A stretch of DNA of 64,000 nt, taken from NCBI RefSeq assembly GCF_009865135.1, contig NZ_WWGH01000001.1, positions 2,852,001-2,916,000 of the forward strand. Direction: 5' to 3'. The translations under genes were made by a program, and so were the position numbers. Below the pieces are notes generated by a model. That model was not told where the DNA came from, did no database searches, and worked only from the letters and a program-made list of their open reading frames with translations. Source of the stretch: Streptomyces sp. SID8374. Lineage in GTDB: Bacteria; Actinomycetota; Actinomycetes; Streptomycetales; Streptomycetaceae. Below, in pieces: positions 53,001 through 61,920 of the stretch (position 1 is its first letter; every line of letters starts with the position of its first letter).

Positions 53001-53216
53001 TCAACGGTCGAAGCGCTCGCGCGCCTGGTCCGCCGCGTCCTGGGCCCGGTCCCGCAGGCCGGTCGACGCGTCGGAGCCGTGCTGCTGCTGGTCGCGGTTG
53101 CGGTCGCGACCCTTCGAGCCACGCTCCTGGGCCTCGTCCTTGCCCTGGCCGGCCTTCTGCTTGGCCTGCTCGGCGAGGTCCTGCGCCTTGTCCTTGAACT
53201 GGTCTGCGATACCCAT
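53001..53216 (-). CDS. CsbD-like stress protein
   Basis: A 71-residue very hydrophilic protein. The N-terminal GIADQFKDKAQDLAEQAKQK and the C-terminal RDRAQDAADQARERF form amphipathic helices, and the middle is Gln/Asp/Arg-rich and disordered. This is the CsbD/YjbJ type, induced by general stress in many bacteria. ATG at 53216 is used because AGGAG is 8 bases upstream; a GTG three codons earlier is too close. Confidence 0.85.
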   Translation of the reverse strand: MGIADQFKDKAQDLAEQAKQKAGQGKDEAQERGSKGRDRNRDQQQHGSDASTGLRDRAQDAADQARERFDR

Positions 53217-53348
53217 GCTGTTCACTCCTGTGGGATGCCTGGGGTACGTGTGGGGATGGCCCCCAGCGGGGCCGTGCTCAGCGTTGCACGCCCCGACATC
53301 CCGCGCATTTCGGACCGCTACCGACCGTGACGTACGGCCCCTACTTCC

Positions 53349-54236
53349 CTATGTACGCTCCGCACGCGCGTCCTGGTCCGCCGCTCCCCCGGCCCCCACC
53401 AGCCCCTTCGACACCGTGTGGAGGCGGGGCTCGAAGCGCCGCATCTCGCGCTGCCCGCCGATCGCGATGACCGAGGGCAGGTAGCCCCGGACCGACTGCA
53501 TCCCGCGCAGCCACCACTGGGCGTACACATGCGGGGAGCGCCGCGCGATGCCGTCCGCGATCCGGTCCACGGCCGGGCCGAGCGGGTACGTACGGTTCAT
53601 CGGCCACGGCAGCCGCTGGCGCAACTCCCGCATCACGTCGTCCTGGTCGGCGCCGCGCACCATGTCCGTGTCGGTCCAGGAGAGGTAGCCGACGCCGACC
53701 TTGACGCCCTTGTAGCCGACCTCGGCGCGCAGGCTGTGCGCGAACGCCTCCACGCCCGACTTGGAGGCGCAGTACGCCGTCATCATCGGCGCCGGGGTGA
53801 TCGCGGCCAGCGACGCTATCTGGAGGAAGTAGCCACGGCTCTCCATCAGCACCGGCAGGAACGCCCGCCCGGTGACCGCCCCGCCGATCAGGTTCACCTC
53901 GATGACCCGCCGCCAGGCGTCCGGGTCCGAGTCGACGAACGGGCCGCCCGAGGCGACGCCCGCGTTGGCGACGACCACGTCGACCTTGCCGAACCGCTCC
54001 TTGACCTCGCGGGCCACCTGGGCCATCGCCGCGTGGTCGGTGACATCGGCGAACCAGTGGTCGCTCTCGCCGTGCAGCCGCTCGGAGACCTTCTTCAGCT
54101 CGTCCCGCTCCAGGCCGACGAGCGCCAGCGTCGCCCCGCGCGCCGACAGCTTGCGGGCCAGCAGTTCGCCCACGCCCCGGGCCGCGCCGGTCACGACGAC
54201 GACCTGGCCCTCCAGACTCCGCCTGCTGCTGCTCAT
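53349..54236 (-). CDS. SDR oxidoreductase of the monooxygenase operon
   Basis: A 295-residue classical SDR. The cofactor loop is TGAARGVG (16-23), NAG is at 91-93, and the catalytic Ser142, Tyr155 (AYCASKSG) and Lys159 are present. The long C-terminal extension (about 45 residues after the Rossmann core, RRFEPRLHTVSKGL) is typical of SDRs found with flavin monooxygenases in actinobacteria. The ATG overlaps the hydrolase stop (ATGA). It is the last of three coupled genes. Confidence 0.9.
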   Translation of the reverse strand: MSSSRRSLEGQVVVVTGAARGVGELLARKLSARGATLALVGLERDELKKVSERLHGESDHWFADVTDHAAMAQVAREVKERFGKVDVVVANAGVASGGPFVDSDPDAWRRVIEVNLIGGAVTGRAFLPVLMESRGYFLQIASLAAITPAPMMTAYCASKSGVEAFAHSLRAEVGYKGVKVGVGYLSWTDTDMVRGADQDDVMRELRQRLPWPMNRTYPLGPAVDRIADGIARRSPHVYAQWWLRGMQSVRGYLPSVIAIGGQREMRRFEPRLHTVSKGLVGAGGAADQDARAERT

Positions 54237-55180
54237 GCGACATCCTCCTTCTCGGACGTGGCGGCCGTGGCTGCCGTCGGGGCTGCGACGTACCGGGTGG
54301 TCAGTTCCCTGAGCTTCGCCGTGACGGCCTCGGGGGCCTCCACCGGCGTCATGTGCCCCATGCCGGCCAGCTCGGTCAGCCCGAGGCCGACCGGCAGCGC
54401 CGCCGCGATGGCCCGCGCGTGGACCGGCGGGGTGAGCCGGTCGCCCGTACCGGCGATGACCGCCGTCGGCACCCGCAGCTCCCGCACGTCCGCCGTCACG
54501 TCCAGCTCGGCGAGCACCTGGCCCCAGCCCACCCGGGCGCGACGCGGACAGGCGTGCACGATCCGGGCGCAGACGTCGACCCGCTCCGGGGCCGAACCGA
54601 CGCCCATGGTCGCGTACTTGAGGAGCTTCTTCGAGACCGGGGTGACCGGGCCCAGCGGCGCCTTCGCCCCCAGGACCGTGGCCGTGAGCCGGGTCCGGAA
54701 CGCGCTCGCCCGCAGCGGCAGCACAAGGGCCTCGGCGGTCAGCCGGCCGCTGCCGGTGGAGCAGAGCAGGACCGCTGCGGCGTGTTCGCGCAGGCCGGGG
54801 CGGCGGGCCGCGGCCATCAGCGTCATCCCGCCCATGGAGTGCCCGGCCAGCACCGCCTTCCGCCCGGGGGCGAGGGTGGCGGCGAGCACGGCCTCCAGGT
54901 CGTCGGCGAGCGCGTCGACGCTGTAGCCGCCGGGGCCCGGTTCGGGGGTGAGGCCGTGGCCGCGCTGGTCGTAGGCGATGACGCGGTGGTCGGCGGCGAG
55001 GTCCCGGATCTGCGCGGCCCAGAAGTGGGTGTTGCAGGTCCAGCCGTGGGCGAGGACCACGGCGGGGGCGTCCTCGGGGCCGTGCAGCTCCACGTGGATG
55101 CGGGAGCCGTCGGCGGACGTGACGAAAAGTTCGTTCGCGGGGACGGGCGGGGCGTCGTCGCGGTGCAGGAGCCGGCTCAT
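54233..55180 (-). CDS. Alpha/beta-hydrolase of the monooxygenase operon
   Basis: A 315-residue esterase-like enzyme with HGWTCN (oxyanion), DQRGHGLT, nucleophile Ser115 in AGHSMGG, acid in AGTGDRLTPP and catalytic His in AGMGHMTPVEAP. Middle gene of a three-gene operon, overlapping 4 bases on each side. In related operons (e.g. mymA of Mycobacterium tuberculosis) the hydrolase is thought to split the ester or lactone made by the monooxygenase. Confidence 0.9.
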   Translation of the reverse strand: MSRLLHRDDAPPVPANELFVTSADGSRIHVELHGPEDAPAVVLAHGWTCNTHFWAAQIRDLAADHRVIAYDQRGHGLTPEPGPGGYSVDALADDLEAVLAATLAPGRKAVLAGHSMGGMTLMAAARRPGLREHAAAVLLCSTGSGRLTAEALVLPLRASAFRTRLTATVLGAKAPLGPVTPVSKKLLKYATMGVGSAPERVDVCARIVHACPRRARVGWGQVLAELDVTADVRELRVPTAVIAGTGDRLTPPVHARAIAAALPVGLGLTELAGMGHMTPVEAPEAVTAKLRELTTRYVAAPTAATAATSEKEDVA

Positions 55181-56868
55181 CGGGAGGCCTCCTCGACGAC
55201 GTTGCCGCCGCCGGACGCGACGGGCCCCTTGGCCTTCCCGGACTCCCTGGACGTCGAGGATGCCACCGGGTCTCCTGCGGTGACCGTCTCCCGCTCGTCG
55301 CGCCCCGGCTGCTCCGGTACGAGCCCGCTCCCGCCGAGCCGCCCGGTCTCGCTCCCGCGTACGCCCCCGGCGACCGGAGCCCCGCCCGGCTTCGCGGCCG
55401 CCCGGATGACGTCGTACTCCGCGAGGTCCACCGACCGCGTCTGCCGCCGGAACTCGCCCGTCGTGCCCGGCCAGACCGTCGTGTTGCGGCCCGACTCGTC
55501 GAGGTACCAGCTGGTGCAGCCGCCGGTGTTCCACACCGTACGCTTCATCCGCTCCTGCACCCGGTGGTTCCAGGCGGTGACGGCGGTGGAGCGGGCGCCG
55601 AGCGCCGCGCGGCCGCCGAGCACGTTCAACTGGCGCAGATAGTCGGCCATGTAGTTCAGCTGGGACTCGATCATCAGGATCATCGAGGAGTTCCCGAGGC
55701 CCGTGTTGGGGCCGATGATCGTCATCCAGTTGGGGAACCCGGCGGCGGTCGCGCCGCGCAGCGAGTTCATCCCGTCCTTCCAGGACTCGGCGAGCGTGAT
55801 GCCCTCCTCACCGACGACCCGCTCCGCGATCGGCATGTCCGTCACATGGAAGCCGGTGCCGAAGATGATCGCGTCGACCTCGGCCTCGCTGCCGTCGGCG
55901 GCGACGACGGTGGAGCCGCGTATCTCGCTGAGCCCGGAGGCCACGACGTCCACATTGGGCTGGGCGAGGGCCGGGTAGTAGGTGCTGGAGAGCAGGATCC
56001 GCTTGCAGCCGATGCGGTAGTCGGGGGTCAGCTTGGCCCGCAGGGCCGGGTCCTTGATGGCCCGTGCCATGTTGGACTTGGCTATCTTCTCCACCAGCCC
56101 CAGCTGGTCGGGGTGCTTGGTGAAGGCGCTGACCTGCAACTCCCGTATGCCCCACAGCAGTCCACGGCGTGCGGTGCCGGTGGCGGGTATCGCGCGGTGG
56201 AGTGCCTGCTCCGCCTTGCTGATCGTGCGGTCCACGCGCGGCATGACCCACGGGGGCGTGCGCTGGAAGAGCGTGAGCTTGGCGGTCTTCGGCTGGATCG
56301 CCGGGACGATCTGGATGGCGGAGGCGCCCGTTCCGACCATCGCGACCCGCTTGCCCGCCAGGTCGTAGTCGTGGTCCCAGCGCGCGGAGTGGAAGACCTT
56401 GCCGGGGAAGGAGTCCAGCCCGGGTATGTCGGGCATCTTGGGGTCGGAGAGCGGCCCGGTGGCGGAGATGACGACATCCGCGCGCAGGGTCGTGCCGTTG
56501 GCGGACTCGATCACCCAGTAGAGGTTCTCCTTGTCCCAGCTCATCAGCTTCACCTCGTGGTTCAGCCGGATGTGCGGGCGCAGCCCGAAGGTGTCGGCGA
56601 CGCGCTCCAGGTAGGCCCGGATGTGCTCCTGGCCGGAGAAGGTGCGCGGCCAGTCGGGGTTGGGCGCGAAGGAGAAGGAGTAGAGGTGGGACGGTACGTC
56701 GCAGGCGCAGCCGGGATAGCTGTTGTCGCGCCAGGTGCCGCCCACCGAGTCGGCGCGCTCCAGGACGACGAAATCGGTGATGCCTTCGCGGCGCAGCCGG
56801 ACGGCGGCCCCCAGGCCCCCGAATCCGGTTCCGATCACCGCCACACGTACGTGCTCCTGCTGGGCCAT
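55177..56868 (-). CDS. Flavin monooxygenase, Baeyer-Villiger-like
   Basis: A 563-residue class B flavoprotein monooxygenase. The FAD site is GTGFGG (13-18), the Baeyer-Villiger-type fingerprint is FPGKVFHSARWD (153-164, with Asp in place of the usual Pro), and the NADPH site is GTGASA (178-183). A second dinucleotide region reads DAIIFGTGF. The last about 80 residues are an unusual Gly/Pro/Arg-rich, acidic extension. It is the first gene of the operon and would convert a ketone to an ester or oxidise a heteroatom. A MerR regulator is divergent. Confidence 0.9.
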   Translation of the reverse strand: MAQQEHVRVAVIGTGFGGLGAAVRLRREGITDFVVLERADSVGGTWRDNSYPGCACDVPSHLYSFSFAPNPDWPRTFSGQEHIRAYLERVADTFGLRPHIRLNHEVKLMSWDKENLYWVIESANGTTLRADVVISATGPLSDPKMPDIPGLDSFPGKVFHSARWDHDYDLAGKRVAMVGTGASAIQIVPAIQPKTAKLTLFQRTPPWVMPRVDRTISKAEQALHRAIPATGTARRGLLWGIRELQVSAFTKHPDQLGLVEKIAKSNMARAIKDPALRAKLTPDYRIGCKRILLSSTYYPALAQPNVDVVASGLSEIRGSTVVAADGSEAEVDAIIFGTGFHVTDMPIAERVVGEEGITLAESWKDGMNSLRGATAAGFPNWMTIIGPNTGLGNSSMILMIESQLNYMADYLRQLNVLGGRAALGARSTAVTAWNHRVQERMKRTVWNTGGCTSWYLDESGRNTTVWPGTTGEFRRQTRSVDLAEYDVIRAAAKPGGAPVAGGVRGSETGRLGGSGLVPEQPGRDERETVTAGDPVASSTSRESGKAKGPVASGGGNVVEEASR

Positions 56869-56901
56869 GCTGCCGCCTCCCGCGGTACGTCACGCGATTA
56901 C

Positions 56902-56917
56902 GCCAGCAATCACTGGC
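56902..56917. promoter_or_regulatory. Dyad between the monooxygenase operon and merR
   Basis: GCCAG (56902-56906) and CTGGC (56913-56917) are inverted around CAATCA in the 135-base divergent gap. It is a candidate site for the neighbouring MerR protein. The merR GTG (57004) has TAGGGT 6 bases upstream and no Shine-Dalgarno, suggesting a leaderless transcript. Confidence 0.45.
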
Positions 56918-57003
56918 ATGGTTCGGAGGGTAGAGCAGGCTCGTACTGATGGGTAGGGGTCGGACCGAGGAAAGTTACTGGCGGTACAACATAGGGTGCC
57001 CCT

Positions 57004-57681
57004 GTGGCTGAAGGACGCGAGCACCGCGAATACCGCATGGAGGAGCTGGCCAAGGAGGCCGGCATCACCGTGCGGACCCTGCGCTTCTACCGGGAGCGCG
57101 GACTGATCCCGCCACCGCGCCGCGAGGGCCGGATCGCCTGGTACGACGACCACCACCTGGCCCGGCTGCGCACGATCACGGGCCTGCTGGAGCGCGGCCA
57201 CACCCTCAACGGGATCGCGGACCTGGCCGCCACCTTCGAGAGCGGGCGCGATGTCGCCGAGGTGCTGGGGCTCGGCGAGCCGACCGAGGAGACCCCGGTC
57301 CGGCTCACCCCGGAACAGCTCGCCGACTACTTCGAGGGCGAGGTCACCCCGGAGAACCTGGCCACCGCGCTGGACCTGGGCTATCTCGCCACCGACGGGG
57401 ACGAGATCGTCCACATCAGCCGCCGCCTGCTGGAGGTGTCGGCGGAGCTCGTACGGGAAGGGGTGCCGCTCGCCACGGTGCTCTCCTCGGGCCGCCGCGT
57501 CCGCGAGCACGCGGACGCTCTCGCCGAAATCTTCGTACGCGTACTGCATGCCCACGCCACCGAGACCGAACCGGCCCAACTCCGGCCACTGGCCCGCGCG
57601 GTGGTGGACGCGGAGCTGTCGATGGCGCTGGACCGGAGGCTGCGGCGCGAGGACGGCACACAGCCCCCGAAGGCCGACTGA
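57004..57681 (+). CDS. MerR-family regulator
   Basis: A 225-residue MerR protein with the winged-helix start MEELAKEAGITVRTLRFYRE then RGLIPPPRREGRIAWYDDHH, a coiled-coil linker, and a large C-terminal domain (about 75-215) in place of the metal-binding loop. It has no Cys, so it is not a metal sensor. It is divergent from the monooxygenase operon and the best candidate for its regulator, responding to an organic ligand. The start is GTG at 57004. Confidence 0.9.
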   Translation: MAEGREHREYRMEELAKEAGITVRTLRFYRERGLIPPPRREGRIAWYDDHHLARLRTITGLLERGHTLNGIADLAATFESGRDVAEVLGLGEPTEETPVRLTPEQLADYFEGEVTPENLATALDLGYLATDGDEIVHISRRLLEVSAELVREGVPLATVLSSGRRVREHADALAEIFVRVLHAHATETEPAQLRPLARAVVDAELSMALDRRLRREDGTQPPKAD

Positions 57682-57738
57682 CCGGAACCACCGCCGTGGA
57701 CGACCGACCGAACCACCGCCCGTGGGCGACGGCCCGGC

Positions 57739-58554
57739 CTACCGCTCGTACACCACCGTCACCGGCGCGTGGTCGCTCCACCGCTCGCCGTGCGTGGCGG
57801 CCCGCTCCACCCACGCCTTGACCGCCCGCGCGGCGAGACCCGGCGTGGCGATCTGGTAGTCGATGCGCCAGCCCGCGTCGTTGTCGAAGGCACGCCCCCG
57901 GTAGGACCACCAGCTGTACGGCCCCGCCACATCCGGGTGCAGCTGCCGTACGACATCGACGTACGCGGCCTCCTCGAAGACCCGCGTCAGCCAGGCCCGC
58001 TCCTCGGGGAGGAAGCCGGAGTTCTTCTGGTTGGCCTTCCAGTTCTTCAGGTCGGCCTCCTGGTGGGCGATGTTCCAGTCGCCGCAGACCACGACCTCGC
58101 GCCCGTCCGCCGCCGCCCGCGCCTTCAGCCCCTGGAGGTAGGGCAGGAAGGCCGCCATGAAGCGCTCCTTCTCGTCCTGCCGCTCCGTGCCGACCTCGCC
58201 GGAGGGCAGGTACAGGCTCGCGACGGTCACCCCGGGGAGGTCGATCTCGACGTACCGGCCGCTCGCGTCGAACTCCTCGGCCCCGGGCACGTCGAACCCG
58301 CCGAACCCGATCTGGACCCGCTCCGGCGCCTGCCGGGAGTAGAGGGAGACCCCGGCGCGCCCCTTGGCGGCGGCGGGGGCGTGCACGGTGTGCCAGCCCT
58401 CGGGGGTGCGGACCTCCTCGGCCAGCTGGCCGGGCTCGGCGCGGACCTCCTGGAGGCAGACGACATCGGCTTCGGTGCCCGCCAGCCATTCCACGAAGCC
58501 CTTCTTCGCGGCGGCGCGGAGCCCATTAACATTCACAGATGTAACAGTCAGCAT
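57739..58554 (-). CDS. xth: Exodeoxyribonuclease III
   Basis: A 271-residue AP endonuclease/3'-5' exonuclease for base-excision repair. Visible family motifs are SVNVNGLRAA at the N-terminus, CLQEVRAEPG (metal-binding Glu), VVVCGDWNIAH (Asp and Asn), and SDHAPVTV at the C-terminus with the catalytic Asp-His. ATG at 58554. Divergent from the GNAT gene, 50 bases apart. Confidence 0.93.
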   Translation of the reverse strand: MLTVTSVNVNGLRAAAKKGFVEWLAGTEADVVCLQEVRAEPGQLAEEVRTPEGWHTVHAPAAAKGRAGVSLYSRQAPERVQIGFGGFDVPGAEEFDASGRYVEIDLPGVTVASLYLPSGEVGTERQDEKERFMAAFLPYLQGLKARAAADGREVVVCGDWNIAHQEADLKNWKANQKNSGFLPEERAWLTRVFEEAAYVDVVRQLHPDVAGPYSWWSYRGRAFDNDAGWRIDYQIATPGLAARAVKAWVERAATHGERWSDHAPVTVVYER

Positions 58555-58591
58555 CCGGAAACAGTACCTACCCCACCCCTACCCATAGATA

Positions 58592-58597
58592 TACGAT
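58592..58597 (+). promoter_or_regulatory. Leaderless -10 element of the GNAT gene
   Basis: TACGAT lies exactly 7 bases before the ATG at 58605, and no Shine-Dalgarno is present, as in leaderless actinobacterial mRNAs. The surrounding region is A/T-rich for this genome. Confidence 0.5.
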
Positions 58598-58604
58598 ACT
58601 CAGC

Positions 58605-59093
58605 ATGAATATCCGCCCGCGCCGCTTCGACCACCCCGACGCCGTCAAACTCAACGACCAGGTCCAGCTCGAATACGCCGAGCGCTACGGCGACGAGGGC
58701 GATGTCACATTTCTCGACCCGGCCATGTTCGATCCGCCGCACGGTCTGTATCTGCTCGCCTACGACGAGCAGGAGCGCCCGGTGGCGACCGGCGGCTGGC
58801 GGACCCAGGACCGTAACTCCGAGGGCTACCGGGACGGCGACGCCGAGATCAAGCGGATGTTCGTGATCCCCGAGGGCCGGGGCCGGGGCCTGGCCCGCCG
58901 GATGCTCGCCGCCCTGGAGGAGGACGCCCGGGCCGCGGGCCGGGTCCGGATGGTCCTGGAGACCGGGGACCAGCAGCCCGAGGCGATCGCGCTCTACACC
59001 TCGTGCGGCTACACGGTCTGCGAGGAGAAGTTCGGCCACTACCGGACGTACGACAGCAGCATCTGCATGGCCAAGCCGCTCCGGCAGCTTTGA
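58605..59093 (+). CDS. GNAT family N-acetyltransferase
   Basis: A 162-residue acetyltransferase with the acetyl-CoA loop VIPEGRGRGLARRMLAALEE and a C-terminal EAIALYTSCGYTVCEEKFGH. The N-terminal phrase LNDQVQLEYAERYGDEGDVT resembles GNATs that act on amino acids. It probably has a leaderless transcript. It stops 5 bases before the convergent sigma factor gene. Confidence 0.85.
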   Translation: MNIRPRRFDHPDAVKLNDQVQLEYAERYGDEGDVTFLDPAMFDPPHGLYLLAYDEQERPVATGGWRTQDRNSEGYRDGDAEIKRMFVIPEGRGRGLARRMLAALEEDARAAGRVRMVLETGDQQPEAIALYTSCGYTVCEEKFGHYRTYDSSICMAKPLRQL

Positions 59094-59097
59094 GGCC

Positions 59098-60576
59098 TCA
59101 CTGGGGCGTGGCCAGCACCTGCGTCCAGTAGGGCCCGCGCGGAGAGTCGGCGATGCCCACGCCCACATGCGTGAAGTTGCAGTTGAGGATGTCGTCGTCA
59201 CGGCCGGGGCTGCGGCGCCACTGGTCGGCGACGGCGGCGGGGTCGGCGTTGCCGGTGGCGATGGTCTCGCCGACGGCGGTCCACCGGTAGCCGGAGTCGG
59301 TCACCCGGTCGCCCATGTTCCGGCCCGTGGAGTCCGTATGACTGAAATAGCCGCGGGCCGCCATGTCCTCGGAGTGGCGCTGGGCGACCTCGGTGAGCCG
59401 GGGATCGGTGGTCAGCTGCGGGCAGTCGTTGTGGGCGCGCAGGGTGTTGACCTCGGCGACCAGGAGCATCTGCGGGCGGGGCTTCGCCCGGGGCGCCGGA
59501 CTCGGGGACGGCGGGGCCGCGGAGGACGGCGAGGCGCTCGGGGCGGACGGGCTCGGCGTCGGTGACGGCGTGGGCGTCGGGGACGCGGACGGGGTGGCCG
59601 CCGTGGTGACCGGTGCCGGAGCGGGCGCCGGGAGCCGCGTCGTACCCCCTTCGGCGCGGGGTGCGGGCGAGGTGGGCGCGGAGGGCCAGAGGAGTACGGC
59701 GATCGAGGTCACGGCGGCCACCGCGGCGGCGAGCCCCGCCGCCTTCCCCGCCGAGAACGCGGCCGGAGCCACGGCCGGGGCGACAGCGGCGGCGGCGTGC
59801 CGGCCCCCCTCGTACAACGGCACCACCAGAGCGAGCCCCGAGAGCAGCCCCTCCGGCGGTACGAGCCCCGAACTGCCGGCCGAGCAGGAGGCGCAGCCGC
59901 GTATGTGCCGGGCTATGCGCTTGCGCCACAGGGGCGTCGGCGCCCCGTCCCAGTCGGCCACCAGGTCGTCCAGGGCCGGGCAGCGGGGTTCGGCGGCCAG
60001 CGCCCGGACGACCGCGCGCCCGACGTCGAGTTGGTTCTTCACCCGCTGTACGCGTACGGCGGCGTGCTGCGGCGAAAGGCCGAGGGCGTCGGCCAGTTCG
60101 GCCCGGGTCAGTTCGCCGGTGGTTTCCAGCCACCACAGGGAGAGCACATCGCGCTCGGCACCGTCCAGCCAGCGGGTCGCCTCGGCGGTCTCGCGCCGCT
60201 GGCCGGAGAGTTCCAGGCGCAGGATGGTCAGGTCGACGAAGTCGGCGGCCGGGTCGGCGGGCTCGTCGGTCTCCTCCAGCGCGGCGGGGCGGTGGCCGAG
60301 GACGGACCAGCGGGTGCGGACCTGGTTCATGGCGATGGCCACCAGCCAGGACCGGAACCGGGTGGGATCGCGCAGCGAGGAGAGGCCGGAGAGCGCCCGG
60401 AGCATGGTCTCCTGCACCACGTCGTCCACGTCCGGGTGGCCGTTGAGGGCGCGGCCCACGACGTTGTAGACGAGCGGCAGGTAGAGGGCGGCGAGCCGTT
60501 CCCCGGCCTCCTGGTCCCCGTCCCTGGCCGCGACGACCAGAGCGGTCACGTCCACACCGTTCACGCTGTTCACCAC
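59098..60576 (-). CDS. ECF sigma factor fused to zinc anti-sigma motif, membrane segment and CAP domain
   Basis: A 492-residue multi-domain protein. Residues 1-190 are an ECF sigma factor: region 2 (LYLPLVYNVVGRALNGHPDV then DDVVQETMLRAL) and region 4 (LTRAELADALGLSPQHAAVR). H224-x3-C228-x2-C231 is the zinc motif of ZAS-type anti-sigma factors. A membrane segment spans 278-298. A Pro/Ser/Thr linker (301-368) leads to a CAP/SCP domain (371-492) with FSHTDSTGRNMGDR. The sigma domain would be in the cytoplasm and the CAP domain outside. The GTG start has GAGGAAG 7 bases upstream. It probably autoregulates with external sensing. Confidence 0.85.
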   Translation of the reverse strand: MVNSVNGVDVTALVVAARDGDQEAGERLAALYLPLVYNVVGRALNGHPDVDDVVQETMLRALSGLSSLRDPTRFRSWLVAIAMNQVRTRWSVLGHRPAALEETDEPADPAADFVDLTILRLELSGQRRETAEATRWLDGAERDVLSLWWLETTGELTRAELADALGLSPQHAAVRVQRVKNQLDVGRAVVRALAAEPRCPALDDLVADWDGAPTPLWRKRIARHIRGCASCSAGSSGLVPPEGLLSGLALVVPLYEGGRHAAAAVAPAVAPAAFSAGKAAGLAAAVAAVTSIAVLLWPSAPTSPAPRAEGGTTRLPAPAPAPVTTAATPSASPTPTPSPTPSPSAPSASPSSAAPPSPSPAPRAKPRPQMLLVAEVNTLRAHNDCPQLTTDPRLTEVAQRHSEDMAARGYFSHTDSTGRNMGDRVTDSGYRWTAVGETIATGNADPAAVADQWRRSPGRDDDILNCNFTHVGVGIADSPRGPYWTQVLATPQ

Positions 60577-60742
60577 GTGCTCACTTCCTCGGGCCGTGCG
60601 GAGGACGCCGGGCAGCGCATCCCCGGAGTGTGGGGCAGGTCACTCCTGGGGGTTTTGTTATCCGGTCCCTCTCCGGTGGTCAACCAGTATGCGGGGGCCT
60701 TGCGGATGCCCTGCGGCGGGAGTGCCGGGATGGGGGAGGGAC
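60577..60742. promoter_or_regulatory. Divergent promoter region, sigma-CAP and HTH genes
   Basis: A 166-base gap between divergent genes. Position 60650 onward (GGGGTTTTGTTATCC) is the only A/T-rich patch and may be a -10/-35 region. A strong GGGGGAGGG site precedes the HTH gene start at 60743. Confidence 0.4.
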
Positions 60743-61900
60743 ATGTCGAGCAGGATGGAAGCGGGCGTCGGACTGCCGGACGCCGAGGGAGCGCGGAGCG
60801 CCACGGGCCCCACGAACGCCCGCGCCCTGCGGGCGGCGCTGAAGGCCGGGGCGGCGGACGGCCCTCACCACGGCGGGCGGCCGGCGGCCGGGGCTTCCCC
60901 CAACAGCCGGTCCTCGTCGGCCAAGCCCTCTCCCCACGGCGGGTCGTCGTCGGCCGGGGCCCCCTCCCACGGCGGGTCGTCTTCGGGTGACGCCCCTCCC
61001 CCGGGCGCCGACGCCTTCCCGGCGGCCCTGCGGGAGGCGCTGGGGCGGCGCGGCCTCTCCCTGGAGCGGGTGAGCGAACGGCTCAGGGCGCGCGGCATCG
61101 GGGTCAGCCAGGCCACGCTGAGCAGTTGGCAGCGCGGCCGCAGCCAGCCGGAGCGGGCCCGGTCGCTGCGGGCCGTGGAGGTGCTGGAGGAGATCCTGGA
61201 CCTGCCGGGCGGGGCGCTGCGCTCGCTGCTCGGCCCACGCCGCCCGCGCGGCCGGATCGCACCGGCCCGGGGCGAGGGGGCGGCCCTCCAGGTGCTGGGC
61301 GAGGACTCGGTGGTGGAGAAGGCGCTCGGCGAACGGTTCCGCCACTTCAACCAGGAGACCAGCTCGCTGCTGATCCACGACATCGTGCGGCTGGGTGCGA
61401 CCGGAACGCTGAGCAGCATCAGCACGACCAATGTGCTGCGGGCCAGCCGCCCCGGAGCCGACCGGGCGCTCTTCGTGCTCAGCTTCGACGACGAACAGGC
61501 GGAGCCACTCGACATCCGCGTCACCAGCGGGCGGCTCGGGGAGGCCACGTACCTCAAGGGGCTCAAATCCCTGGTGCTGGAAATCCACTTCGGCCGCGAA
61601 CTCGCCAAACTGGATACAACGGTGGTGAGTTACTCGGTCGATGTGAGCCCTTCCCGGGAACCGGCCACGCACTACGAACGCTGGTCGCGGGCGAATCTGC
61701 ACGAATATCTTCAGCAGGTCTTCTTCCATCCGGACGCGCTTCCCTCGGGCTGCCGGCGGTACTTCCGGGACCAGGTGGGCGCCCCGCCCCGCGCGCAGCG
61801 ACGCATTTCGATGAACGATTCCCACAGCACCCATGTGCTCGCTTCCCGCTGCAAACCCGGAGTGCACGGAGTGGCCTGGGATTTCGACACACCGGAATGA
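60743..61900 (+). CDS. Helix-turn-helix regulator with large C-terminal domain
   Basis: A 385-residue protein. The first about 95 residues are low-complexity (PHGGSSSAGAPSHGGSSS repeats). An XRE-like HTH follows (SLERVSERLRARGIGVSQATLSSWQ region, about 105-135, then basic RGRSQPERAR), then a C-terminal domain of about 230 residues (LIHDIVRLGATGTLSSISTT, TVVSYSVDVSPSREPATHYE, SHSTHVLASRCKPG). I know this arrangement as a conserved Streptomyces regulator type but not its function. It is divergent from the sigma-CAP gene and could influence it. Confidence 0.75.
   Translation: MSSRMEAGVGLPDAEGARSATGPTNARALRAALKAGAADGPHHGGRPAAGASPNSRSSSAKPSPHGGSSSAGAPSHGGSSSGDAPPPGADAFPAALREALGRRGLSLERVSERLRARGIGVSQATLSSWQRGRSQPERARSLRAVEVLEEILDLPGGALRSLLGPRRPRGRIAPARGEGAALQVLGEDSVVEKALGERFRHFNQETSSLLIHDIVRLGATGTLSSISTTNVLRASRPGADRALFVLSFDDEQAEPLDIRVTSGRLGEATYLKGLKSLVLEIHFGRELAKLDTTVVSYSVDVSPSREPATHYERWSRANLHEYLQQVFFHPDALPSGCRRYFRDQVGAPPRAQRRISMNDSHSTHVLASRCKPGVHGVAWDFDTPE
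60860..60990 (+). repeat. Imperfect repeats in the HTH gene's disordered region
   Basis: CCACGGCGGG recurs three times (about 60867, 60936 and 60971), each followed by a TCGTCGTCGG-like or CGGCCGG stretch. They encode HGG plus Ser/Ala/Pro runs. This looks like slippage-driven expansion inside a disordered segment. Confidence 0.5.
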
Positions 61901-61920
61901 GGGACACGCCGAAAGGGCAG

